Assembly (NCBI RefSeq): GCF_008932295.1
Contig: NZ_WBWA01000018.1
Location: 1 to 64,000, forward strand
Direction: 5' to 3'
Origin: Brucella tritici
GTDB taxonomy: Bacteria; Pseudomonadota; Alphaproteobacteria; Rhizobiales; Rhizobiaceae
DNA length: 64,000 nt
Part shown: positions 17,531 through 24,279 of the stretch, piece after piece
Numbering within the stretch: position 1 is the stretch's first letter
Layout: each line of letters begins with the position of its first letter
Program-made: the position numbers and the translations under genes
Notes under the pieces: model-generated
What the model was told of the DNA's origin: nothing
Databases searched by the model: none
What the model saw: only the letters and a program-made list of their open reading frames with translations

Positions 17531-18499
17531 ATGGCCTTGCCTGATATTCTGAAAAGCAGACTGCGCATCCCGGTGGTTGGTGCTCCCCTGTTCATCATTT
17601 CGCATCCGGCCCTAGTGATGGCGCAGTGCAAGGCAGGCGTCGTTGGTTCCTTTCCTGCGCTCAATGCCCGTCCTGAAGCACAGCTTGATGAGTGGCTGGC
17701 AGAGATCACGGAGGGGCTTGCCGCTTACGATAAGGCCAATCCGGATCGACCGTCCGCTCCTTTCGCGGTCAACCAGATCGTGCATCGTTCCAACAAGCGC
17801 CTTGAGCACGATCTCGGCCTTTGCGTGAAATACAAGGTGCCGATCGTCATTTCCTCGCTCGGGGCAGTACCGGAAGTGAACGCCGCGATCCATTCTTATG
17901 GCGGCATCGTCCTTCATGACGTCATCAACAATCGCCACGCCAATTCGGCAATCCGCAAGGGTGCGGATGGTCTTATCGCCGTGGCTGCGGGTGCCGGTGG
18001 TCATGCGGGTTCCCTGTCACCCTTCGCGCTCGTGCAGGAAATCCGTTCCTGGTTTGATGGCCCCCTGCTCCTTTCGGGCGCCATCGCCAATGGCGGTTCG
18101 ATCCTTGCTGCGCAGGCCATGGGCGCTGATCTCGCTTATATCGGCTCGCCCTTCATTGCCACGACTGAAGCGCGCGCAACCGATGCTTATAAGCAGATGA
18201 TCGTCGACTCGAGTTCATCCGACATCGTCTATTCCAACTACTTCACCGGCATAGCAGGCAACTACCTGAAGCCATCCATTGCCAATTCGGGACTCGACCC
18301 GGATAACCTTCCGGAAGCCGATCCCTCCAAGATGGACTTCGAGACTGCGCAGCAGGAAGGCGCCAAGGCCTGGAAGGATATCTGGGGTTGCGGCCAGGGC
18401 ATCGGCGCGATCCATGAAGTGGCACCCGCCGGACAATTGGTCGACCGGCTGGAGCGCGAATATAAGGACGCTCGCCAGCGTCTTTGCGCGGGCGCCTGA
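17531..18499 (+). CDS. NAD(P)H-dependent flavin oxidoreductase, nitronate monooxygenase-like
   Basis: A 322-residue FMN-binding TIM barrel. ATG 17531 lies 10 bases after GGAGG. The phosphate-binding motif GAGGHAG (residues 154-160, His158) is the family signature for the nitronate monooxygenase / 2-nitropropane dioxygenase group; a later GGSILAAQAMGADLAYIGSP stretch closes the FMN phosphate site. Such enzymes oxidise alkyl nitronates such as propionate-3-nitronate, or reduce quinones and enoyl compounds, so the substrate is open. The gene is monocistronic, 260 bases before a tRNA gene. Confidence 0.88.
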   Translation: MALPDILKSRLRIPVVGAPLFIISHPALVMAQCKAGVVGSFPALNARPEAQLDEWLAEITEGLAAYDKANPDRPSAPFAVNQIVHRSNKRLEHDLGLCVKYKVPIVISSLGAVPEVNAAIHSYGGIVLHDVINNRHANSAIRKGADGLIAVAAGAGGHAGSLSPFALVQEIRSWFDGPLLLSGAIANGGSILAAQAMGADLAYIGSPFIATTEARATDAYKQMIVDSSSSDIVYSNYFTGIAGNYLKPSIANSGLDPDNLPEADPSKMDFETAQQEGAKAWKDIWGCGQGIGAIHEVAPAGQLVDRLEREYKDARQRLCAGA

Positions 18500-18759
18500 T
18501 TCTGCGACGGTCACGGGACTGCGCCAGCTCGACGGTTGGCGCGGTTCTCATACTTTCCGACCCTCACCGCTTGCACCGTGCAAAACAGGTTTGGTGCGGC
18601 CTTGTCAGGCACTCGCGATGTGCATCTTGTGAAAGCTTTTGAACAAACATCGAGATTGTTTGATTTGGCCCTTGCTTTCCTCCATGCTTTTGGTTATCAG
18701 CGCACCGTCCAGCCGGAAACGGATGGCTTCCTTCGGGAAATTGGAACGCAATGTTCCGG

Positions 18760-18835
18760 GCCGCTTTAGCTCAGTTGGTAGAGCACATCATTCGTAATGA
18801 TGGGGTCGCGTGTTCGAGTCACGCAAGCGGCACCA
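18760..18835 (+). tRNA. tRNA-Thr (anticodon CGT)
   Basis: A complete cloverleaf of 76 nt with encoded CCA. Acceptor GCCGCTT (18760-18766) pairs fully with AAGCGGC (18825-18831), discriminator A, then CCA. The anticodon stem CATCA/TGATG encloses TTCGTAA with anticodon CGT at 18793-18795, reading ACG (Thr). D loop AGCTCAGTTGGTAGAGC and T loop GTTCGAGTC are canonical. Confidence 0.96.
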
Positions 18836-19536
18836 GTTAATATCTTGAAAATCCGACATTTTTCGACTTGAAGACACGACCCAACATGGTCGCCCTAGTG
18901 CCGCGTCTCTGCACAAGCTCTTTTTGTGTCTGGTGTGGCGCGGCACTGCCTTTGGCACAAAAAGATAAAACCGCTAACGTCAGGTCCGTCCTTTCAACAA
19001 ACTATGAGCTTGACCATCTGCTGACGTCTGAGCAAGCCGCTAGTGTTTTAGGTTTAAGTCCACGGCGCTCTATTAGCTTTTATTGAACTACAAAAGAGGG
19101 AAAACACTAGTCAGAAGTGAAGCAGCCTCTATTGTCCGAAAATGCCGTGACTGATCATTTCCAATGACCGGAAAGGGGCCGTGAGTGGCCTGTCAGCTTT
19201 TAGCTTCCAAGTTGGAAGTAGTGGACGTTCTCAATGCTCGATTAAGAGCGACATGAAGTTTCTCGGCGACCTGGAGAAAACACCCGCATCGATCAATATC
19301 CTCAGAATCTAGGCTTTCTTAAACGGCCAGACAGACAGTATGTCCTTCCTTTGTGTCTCTGCAATGCACACCATGCTAAAGTCCACAATAGGGAGAGGTT
19401 ATTACGCAAGTGGGAACCTCTTATTCTCAATCGTACAGATCCATCACTCATCGACACGGTTAGCCTTGGAAACTCGGAAAACCAATCTGACGCGGTTACC
19501 TTTTCGATATAGTTGCCGACGGGGCATTTCAATCAT
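18836..19536. other. Decayed, gene-poor region downstream of tRNA-Thr
   Basis: 700 bases without a supportable gene apart from the helix-turn-helix fragment. No second copy of the tRNA 3' end (attachment-site duplicate) and no integrase were found in the window. Base composition is lower in GC than the flanking genes by eye. Confidence 0.45.
18868..19086 (+). pseudogene. Excisionase-like helix-turn-helix fragment beside the tRNA
   Basis: A 72-codon frame starting 33 bases after the tRNA. Near its end it contains LLTSEQAASVLGLSPR, the first part of the helix-turn-helix found in excisionase/MerR-type DNA-binding proteins. The motif breaks off after SPR and the frame ends in unrelated residues. 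The first 45 residues show no protein-like pattern, and there is no good ribosome site. It is read as a scrap of an integrated element, not a working gene. Confidence 0.4.
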
Positions 19537-20325
19537 TCACAATCCACCGTACCAGTCATAGCCGTAGTCCTCCCAGTATCCACCTTTTCCACCTTGAATA
19601 CCTGCAAAGCTTGAAACGAGCTCAATCGACTTGATGTATTTGCTCATCTTGTATCCAAGTTGTCTCTCTACGCGCAGACGAAGCGGAGCTCCGTTCTCCA
19701 CCGGAAGGGCCTGATTGTTGAGACCGTAGGCCAATATAGTCTGCGGATGGCGGGCGTCGATGAGATCTATGCTGCCATAAAATGACGCTGTCCCTTTCGC
19801 GCCGTCTACCCTATCGAAGCAGTGGAAGACGACAAAGCGCGCGGATGACGTGGGGCGTGCCACATCGAGAATCTGGCTCAAGGGAACGCCTGTCCATTTG
19901 GCGATTGTACTCCAGCCTTCCACGCAGTCGTGGCGGGTGATCTGGGTGCGCCCTGGCATGTTGCGCAGTTGCTCCAGCGAAAAACTTACGGGGTTTTCTA
20001 CGAGACCAGTTACCTGCAAAACATAGTTTGAGAAATTGGCAGCGCGAAGTGCTTCATATTCTTCTGTTGCTGGATTGGTTTCACCATTCGGTTTTTGACC
20101 CTGACGCAGCTCGCTTTCCCCATACTCCCTTGCAAGTGCATTATGTCCCTGCAGTTGCCGTTGAATGAGGTAGGTCAGATCGTTCGCCTTTTCGAGGACA
20201 TGCCGCGTAGCGCTTTCGTTGTCGCCGACAAAATCGAAAGCATCACAACCGCTCAACATAATGGACGAGGCTGCGGCTCCGGAAAAAGTAAGGAACTGTC
20301 GTCTGGAAATATTCAGCTTGCTCAT
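19537..20325 (-). CDS. Exported molybdopterin-dependent oxidoreductase, sulfite oxidase fold
   Basis: A 262-residue protein. The N-terminus has a Tat signal (RRQFLTFSG, twin Arg at residues 8-9) ending in a lipobox LSGC (24-27), so it may be a Tat-exported lipoprotein. The body matches the sulfite oxidase-type molybdopterin domain; C134 in RHDCVEGW is the expected molybdenum ligand. Relatives include the MsrP subunit that repairs oxidised methionine in the periplasm. The ATG overlaps the upstream cytochrome b gene by four bases, suggesting that protein is its electron donor. It lies in the operon driven by a SigF-type promoter, so an oxidative-stress role is likely. Confidence 0.88.
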   Translation of the reverse strand: MSKLNISRRQFLTFSGAAASSIMLSGCDAFDFVGDNESATRHVLEKANDLTYLIQRQLQGHNALAREYGESELRQGQKPNGETNPATEEYEALRAANFSNYVLQVTGLVENPVSFSLEQLRNMPGRTQITRHDCVEGWSTIAKWTGVPLSQILDVARPTSSARFVVFHCFDRVDGAKGTASFYGSIDLIDARHPQTILAYGLNNQALPVENGAPLRLRVERQLGYKMSKYIKSIELVSSFAGIQGGKGGYWEDYGYDWYGGL

Positions 20326-21134
20326 GGGTGCCTGTCCTCATCTTTTTTCGGAAGATCGGCGCAATACCAGCCAGAAATCATCGATCGCATTTCGTTGAAC
20401 GGACCAGCCGCAAGCACCATCACGATATGAACGAAGACGAATGCGCAAAGCAGGAAAACGGCCAAAAAATGAAGAGTGCGGGCTGTCTGGCGTCCGCCGA
20501 GCCATTCCGTCAGCGGCAGTACGGCATCCATGCCGGGAGACATGGCCAGCCCCGTAACTATAACGATCGGGAAAAACCCGAAAAACACCATGCAATAGGT
20601 CAGCTTCTGCATAGGATTGTATGTTTTTCCATGCTGGAAGCGAAACTTGAGATGGTTGAGAAAATCAATGGGTAGGCTTTGTATATCGAATGCAGATGGC
20701 AACAGCTCGTTCTTCAAATGCCCGTTCAGAATGCTGCCGACAAGCCATAGCATGAGCGTGCCCACCAGAACCCAGGCGAAAAAAAAGTGAACCGCGCGTC
20801 CGGTTGCCAGATCGCGATAGGACGGAATGGTCAATGCTGGTGGAAATGCCTGATAGTCGGGAGCACTTGTGGCTCCCGATACGCCGAGAAAACCGGTTGT
20901 CTGGAAGCTTTTGCCCAAGATATCGACACGACCTTCAGGGCCGCTTTCACCATCGACGGCATAAATTGCCAGAACGGCATTATCATAGTCGAAACCGGAT
21001 TCATTGCCGAGATAGAGCGTTGGGTGCGCATTGAATATCTGCAGCCCCGACAGCAGCAGAAAAAAGAGGCTTGCGGCCCAAATCCAGTGTGTGAGGCGCG
21101 TCAGCAGACGCTGGCGATAAACGAGCTGTTTCAT
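20322..21134 (-). CDS. Cytochrome b561/b6-type membrane protein
   Basis: A 270-residue membrane protein. ATG 21134 is chosen (GGAGC upstream, protein begins at the cytosolic face before helix 1); an upstream in-frame start gives a poor extension. Four to five membrane helices carry spaced histidines, for example H16 in TRLTHW at the start of helix 1 and others in HFFFAWV and HFLAVF, suitable for b-type haem ligands. The large loop between helices 1 and 2 is unusual for short b561 proteins. It probably passes electrons from quinol to the molybdopterin protein encoded next, taking the place MsrQ has in MsrPQ. The preceding gene ends 60 bases upstream. Confidence 0.85.
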   Translation of the reverse strand: MKQLVYRQRLLTRLTHWIWAASLFFLLLSGLQIFNAHPTLYLGNESGFDYDNAVLAIYAVDGESGPEGRVDILGKSFQTTGFLGVSGATSAPDYQAFPPALTIPSYRDLATGRAVHFFFAWVLVGTLMLWLVGSILNGHLKNELLPSAFDIQSLPIDFLNHLKFRFQHGKTYNPMQKLTYCMVFFGFFPIVIVTGLAMSPGMDAVLPLTEWLGGRQTARTLHFLAVFLLCAFVFVHIVMVLAAGPFNEMRSMISGWYCADLPKKDEDRHP

Positions 21135-21194
21135 GATTTTGTGCTCCGGTAATTTGCCCGCCAATCCCGAGGGAAGACTGGCGGGCCAGAACAA

Positions 21195-21473
21195 TTACTG
21201 AGGCTTTTTCATGGAGTCGGGCTGCATCGCGTCCTGTTTCATGGCATCGCTCTTCATCGCTTTGTCGTCATGTTTCTTCATTTTCTTTTTTGTATCGCTA
21301 TGCGTGGCGTCGCCTTTCATGGCGTCATGCTTGCCCATGGAATCCTTCTTCATAGTGTCAGACTTCATGGTGTCGGTTTTCATCGCGTCTTGCGCGAAAG
21401 AAACCGGCGTGAAAGATATAGCGGCAAGCAGGGCGAGCGCAGGGAGGACGATGATGTTCTGTTTGATGGTCAT
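21195..21473 (-). CDS. Exported pentapeptide MXKDX-repeat protein
   Basis: A 92-residue protein starting at ATG 21473 (AGGAG upstream). A signal peptide (about residues 1-27, ending in SFA) is followed by an almost pure array of short units, M-K-x-D-x with variants (MKTDT, MKSDT, MKKDS, AMKGD, MKSDA, MKQDA, MQPDS). The mature protein is therefore very rich in Met, Lys and Asp, disordered, and lacks Cys. The repeat class is known as the pentapeptide MXKDX family. The methionine richness suggests a sacrificial sink for oxidants or a Cu/metal binder, and the neighbouring MsrP-like enzyme could recycle the sulfoxides (inference). First gene of the operon behind the minus-strand SigF-type promoter. 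Confidence 0.82.
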   Translation of the reverse strand: MTIKQNIIVLPALALLAAISFTPVSFAQDAMKTDTMKSDTMKKDSMGKHDAMKGDATHSDTKKKMKKHDDKAMKSDAMKQDAMQPDSMKKPQ

Positions 21474-21522
21474 GACGATACTCCTGTTCATCTGGGCGCC
21501 AGCGGCGCGTAACAGGAGGAGT

Positions 21523-21548
21523 TTCGACAGGCAGAGGCAAATGGTTAC
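21523..21548 (-). promoter_or_regulatory. SigF-type (ECF) promoter of the MXKDX / cytochrome b / molybdopterin operon
   Basis: On the minus strand GTAACC (21548-21543), exactly 16 bases, CGAA (21526-21523). This equals the GTAACC-N16-CGAA consensus reported for SigF of Caulobacter. The predicted transcript starts about 45 bases before ATG 21473. Confidence 0.75.
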
Positions 21549-21584
21549 ACCGATCACGACGATGTGATCACCTCATCGGAAGAC

Positions 21585-21610
21585 GTAACCTTTTCCGCTT
21601 CTTTCACGAA
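21585..21610 (+). promoter_or_regulatory. SigF-type (ECF) promoter of the sigma/anti-sigma operon
   Basis: GTAACC (21585-21590), exactly 16 bases, CGAA (21607-21610) on the plus strand, the same motif as the divergent promoter 37 bases away. It implies that the sigma factor drives its own gene. The motif lies one base before ATG 21612, so that ATG cannot be the start of a transcript from here. Confidence 0.75.
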
Positions 21611-21671
21611 TATGCCGGTGATTGGGAGTTGTAACCTGACCTATTCGAACGAAGAGAGGTTGAAAAAACTC

Positions 21672-22181
21672 ATGATATTGGCGCTCGACGGAGACAAGGC
21701 AGCCTATCGGACCTTGCTTGAGGATTTGTCGCGCCGGCTGAAACCATATTTTCTACGGCGTCTTTTCGGCGATAAATCGCAAGCTGAAGACCTTATTCAG
21801 GAGACTTTGCTGGCGATCCATACCCGACGCATAACCTATGATCGAGGCATGGCGTTTCTGCCCTGGGTGAATGGAATTGCACATCACAAGCTTGTCGATC
21901 ATCTACGCCGTCACGGGCGTGAGACTGCTACACCTCTGGAAGAAGATGTTCCTGTGTCCGATGAAGCCGAAGCCACCGACGCGCGCATGGACGTGGACAG
22001 GATGCTGAGCGGTGTTTCCGAACGCACCGCAGGTTTGATCCGCAAAGTAAAAATCGAGGGACAATCCATAGATGAAGCCGCACGTGACACCGGCATGAGC
22101 CAGAGCGCGGTTAAAGTCGCCATCCACCGCGGTCTTGCAACAATAGCGCAAAGATTTGGAGGCAAAGGGCGTGACCGATGA
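21672..22181 (+). CDS. sigF: ECF RNA polymerase sigma factor, SigF (ECF16-like)
   Basis: A sigma-70 family factor with only regions 2 and 4. Region 2 includes AEDLIQETLLAIH and FLPWVNGIAHHKLVDHLRR; region 4 includes SIDEAARDTGMSQSAVKVAIHR. From ATG 21672 the product has 169 residues; GAGAGG lies upstream. The frame is open to GTG 21564 and ATG 21612, but those starts lie before or within the promoter found here, so a start at 21672 (or TTG 21660) is preferred. The following gene, overlapping by 11 bases, encodes an NrsF-type membrane anti-sigma factor. In Caulobacter the SigF-NrsF pair responds to heavy metal and oxidant stress. Confidence 0.88.
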   Translation: MILALDGDKAAYRTLLEDLSRRLKPYFLRRLFGDKSQAEDLIQETLLAIHTRRITYDRGMAFLPWVNGIAHHKLVDHLRRHGRETATPLEEDVPVSDEAEATDARMDVDRMLSGVSERTAGLIRKVKIEGQSIDEAARDTGMSQSAVKVAIHRGLATIAQRFGGKGRDR

Positions 22182-22806
22182 TCTGATCGACAAGCTGACA
22201 GCAGATATCAAACCGGTTGGCCCTCACGCAATGCGCCAGCTTTTCTTGCGCTATGCGACGGGAGGCATTGCAGGCGGGCTTGCGATTATGCTGGTTTTCC
22301 TTGGCGTACGTCACGATTTGTTGTTGGCTATGACGACGGCAGCCTATTGGATGAAATTCAGCTACGCAGTCCTGCTTTTATTGATACTGATCCCCGCATT
22401 ATTCACCTTGTCGCGTCCCGTTCGCACGGGATTGTACTGGTTGCCGCTGGCCATACTTCCGGCTTGTCTTGCAGGTGCTGCATCAATCCAGCTGCTGAAC
22501 GCTGAGCCCGGACAAGCAGAGGTGTTGATATGGGGGCGGACAGCGTTGGTCTGTCCGTGGTTGATTGTTCTCATAGCTCTTCCCATGCTCGGATTTCTGC
22601 TTGCTGCGATGCGATGGCTTGCTCCGGCAAATCCTGCTCTGACCGGTCTTGTCGCCGGTATCGTTGCTGGCGCCGTAGGAGTTCTCATCTATTCACTACA
22701 CTGTCCAGAATCCGGAATGCCGTTTATTGCAATCTGGTACACGCTCGGCATCGCCATCACAGGCTTTCTCGGCATGATTGGCGGGCGCGTTTTACTCAAA
22801 TGGTAG
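22171..22806 (+). CDS. nrsF: Membrane anti-sigma factor, NrsF-like (DUF1109)
   Basis: A 211-residue protein with six predicted membrane helices. GTG 22171 is chosen because GGAGG lies 8 bases before it; the alternative TTG 22156 has no spacing for a ribosome site. A short cytoplasmic N-terminus precedes helix 1. Cysteines are C99, C128 and C178. The last two are 50 residues apart, like the pair reported as needed for sensing in Caulobacter NrsF. Length, topology and coupling to the sigma gene fit DUF1109. It should hold the sigma factor at the membrane until metal or oxidant stress modifies the cysteines. Confidence 0.85.
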   Translation: MTDDLIDKLTADIKPVGPHAMRQLFLRYATGGIAGGLAIMLVFLGVRHDLLLAMTTAAYWMKFSYAVLLLLILIPALFTLSRPVRTGLYWLPLAILPACLAGAASIQLLNAEPGQAEVLIWGRTALVCPWLIVLIALPMLGFLLAAMRWLAPANPALTGLVAGIVAGAVGVLIYSLHCPESGMPFIAIWYTLGIAITGFLGMIGGRVLLKW

Positions 22807-23179
22807 GAGGTCAAAACGCACAGCTTCCATCCTGGTTTGAACAATTAACAGACCTCTCACTGGCAAGTTAACTGCTGGCCCAGGCACAAGCGGGCCTTGA
22901 TCCTAGTCGAAACGCGGCCTTTCCGCGCGCATGATTCCGTATGTCGCGCATCGGCGTAACGGTGGCAGAATCTCGTCGTCTTCAAAACAAACATGGAGAA
23001 TTAAACTCACTGGGCAATTGCGGCCAAAAACATTTTGGATTCTCCTCAGAATGCGTTAGCGTCTTCGCAGTTCTGTGGGAGGACCTTATGAAATGCAGTG
23101 GGGGAAGTAATCTGAAAAAACTTCCCGCTTAGTCGTGGTGTCTGCACCATGGCAAAATTTATTGGTGTGAGGAGGAAAT
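22807..23179. other. Upstream region of the TAXI-type importer
   Basis: 373 bases without a long gene. It contains the possible leader peptide at 23088-23132 and, overlapping it, a stem GGGAAGT (23102-23108) / ACTTCCC (23120-23126). The ribosome site GAGGAGG of the binding-protein gene ends the region. Confidence 0.45.
23088..23132 (+). CDS. Possible 14-residue leader peptide
   Basis: ATG 23088 is preceded by GGGAGG with a 5-base gap, one of the better ribosome sites of this region. It opens a frame of 14 codons (MKCSGGSNLKKLPA) and a TAG. A hairpin lies within the frame, and the TAXI binding-protein gene begins 47 bases later. This is the layout of a translated attenuation leader. The peptide has no run of one amino acid that would point to an effector. 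It may be chance. Confidence 0.3.
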   Translation: MKCSGGSNLKKLPA

Positions 23180-24133
23180 ATGCAAATCTTTATTCGGAAA
23201 ACAACTGTTTCTTTGGCTACCGCATTGGGGCTTGTGTTTGGTGCAGCGCAAGCGAAAGCCGAGGAGTTTGTAAACATTCTGACCGGTGGCACCAGTGGCG
23301 TCTACTACCCGCTCGGCGTCGCCATGGAAAAGATCTATTCCAGCATTCCTGATGTGCGTCCTTCGGTTCAGGCGACGAAGGCATCCATTGAAAATATCAA
23401 TCTCATCAACAGCGGTCGCGGCGAAGTGGCGTTCACGCTGGGCGATTCCTTGCGTGATGCCTATGAGGGGAATGAGGCGGCTGGTTTTAAAAAGAAGCTC
23501 ACCAATCTGAGTACGCTTGCGGCAATCTATCCAAATTACGTTCAGATCGTCGCTTCCAAGGAATCCGGCATCAAGACATTGGCCGACCTCAAAGGAAAAC
23601 GGCTATCGGTCGGCGCGCCAAAATCCGGAACGGAACTGAATGCGCGCACCATTCTGGAGGCTGCCGGACTTTCCTATGACGATCTCGGCAAGATCGAATA
23701 TCTCCCTTTCGCAGAATCCGTCGAGCTGATGAAAAACCGCCAATTGGATGCAACCTTGCAATCTTCCGGACTTGGCGTCGCCTCGCTGCGCGACCTTGCC
23801 AACTCCGTGGACATCAACGTTGTTGAGGTTCCGGCAGACGTTATCGAGAAAATTGGTGCGCCTTATCAGGTCAACACAATCCCGGCGAATACCTATAGTG
23901 GCCAGGACAAGGACGTCGTGACGGCTTCCGTGATCAACTATCTGATTGTTCGTCCCGATATGGATGAAGAACTGGTTTACCAGATGACCAAGGGGTTCTT
24001 CGAGAATCTCGACCAGCTGGCTGCTGCCCATTCTTCCGCAAAGGCAATCAAGCTCGACAAAAGCACCATCGTATCTCCTGTTCCGATTCATCCCGGTGCT
24101 CTGCGTTACTACAAGGAAAAAGGCATCGAATAG
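23180..24133 (+). CDS. TAXI-family TRAP transporter binding protein
   Basis: A 317-residue periplasmic protein with a signal peptide (about residues 1-27, ending AKA). The mature start EEFVNILTGGTSGVYYPLG is the signature of the TAXI group (TRAP-associated extracytoplasmic immunogenic). Family members bind small anions such as glutamate or other carboxylates. The ribosome site GAGGAGG lies 7 bases before the ATG. The gene is followed by a hairpin and then by the fused membrane subunit, a standard TAXI-TRAP arrangement powered by an ion gradient. The ligand cannot be read from the sequence. Confidence 0.92.
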   Translation: MQIFIRKTTVSLATALGLVFGAAQAKAEEFVNILTGGTSGVYYPLGVAMEKIYSSIPDVRPSVQATKASIENINLINSGRGEVAFTLGDSLRDAYEGNEAAGFKKKLTNLSTLAAIYPNYVQIVASKESGIKTLADLKGKRLSVGAPKSGTELNARTILEAAGLSYDDLGKIEYLPFAESVELMKNRQLDATLQSSGLGVASLRDLANSVDINVVEVPADVIEKIGAPYQVNTIPANTYSGQDKDVVTASVINYLIVRPDMDEELVYQMTKGFFENLDQLAAAHSSAKAIKLDKSTIVSPVPIHPGALRYYKEKGIE

Positions 24134-24162
24134 GCCGGCAGCAATTCTGCGTGGTGGTTGGC

Positions 24163-24190
24163 ACCCGGGTGATTTTCCCGGGTTTCTTCC
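24163..24190 (+). terminator. Hairpin between TAXI binding-protein gene and permease gene
   Basis: ACCCGGG (24163-24169), loop of 7, CCCGGGT (24177-24183), then TTCTTCC. A perfect 7-bp GC-rich stem 30 bases after the stop codon. Probably a partial terminator or an mRNA 3' stabiliser that raises binding-protein yield. Confidence 0.6.
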
Positions 24191-24279
24191 TTGTCCTGAC
24201 AGAAGGGGGCCGATTTTTGTTAATCGGATCGCTCCCGTAACTGTTTATTTCAAATGCACAATCTGATGAAGGTCCGTTC

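Noticed and set aside
17099..17605. Minus-strand open frame of 168 codons in the gap before the flavoprotein gene
   Set aside because: Overlaps the start of the flavoprotein gene, no ribosome site, no protein-like pattern.
18836..19536. Search for an attachment-site duplicate of the tRNA-Thr 3' end
   Set aside because: No second copy of the last 15 or more bases of the tRNA was found in the window, so an intact integrated island is not supported.
21594..21660. Second GTAACC (near 21630) followed by CGAACGAA upstream of the sigma gene
   Set aside because: The spacing to CGAA is 9 or 13, not 16, so it does not fit the promoter rule met by the other two sites.
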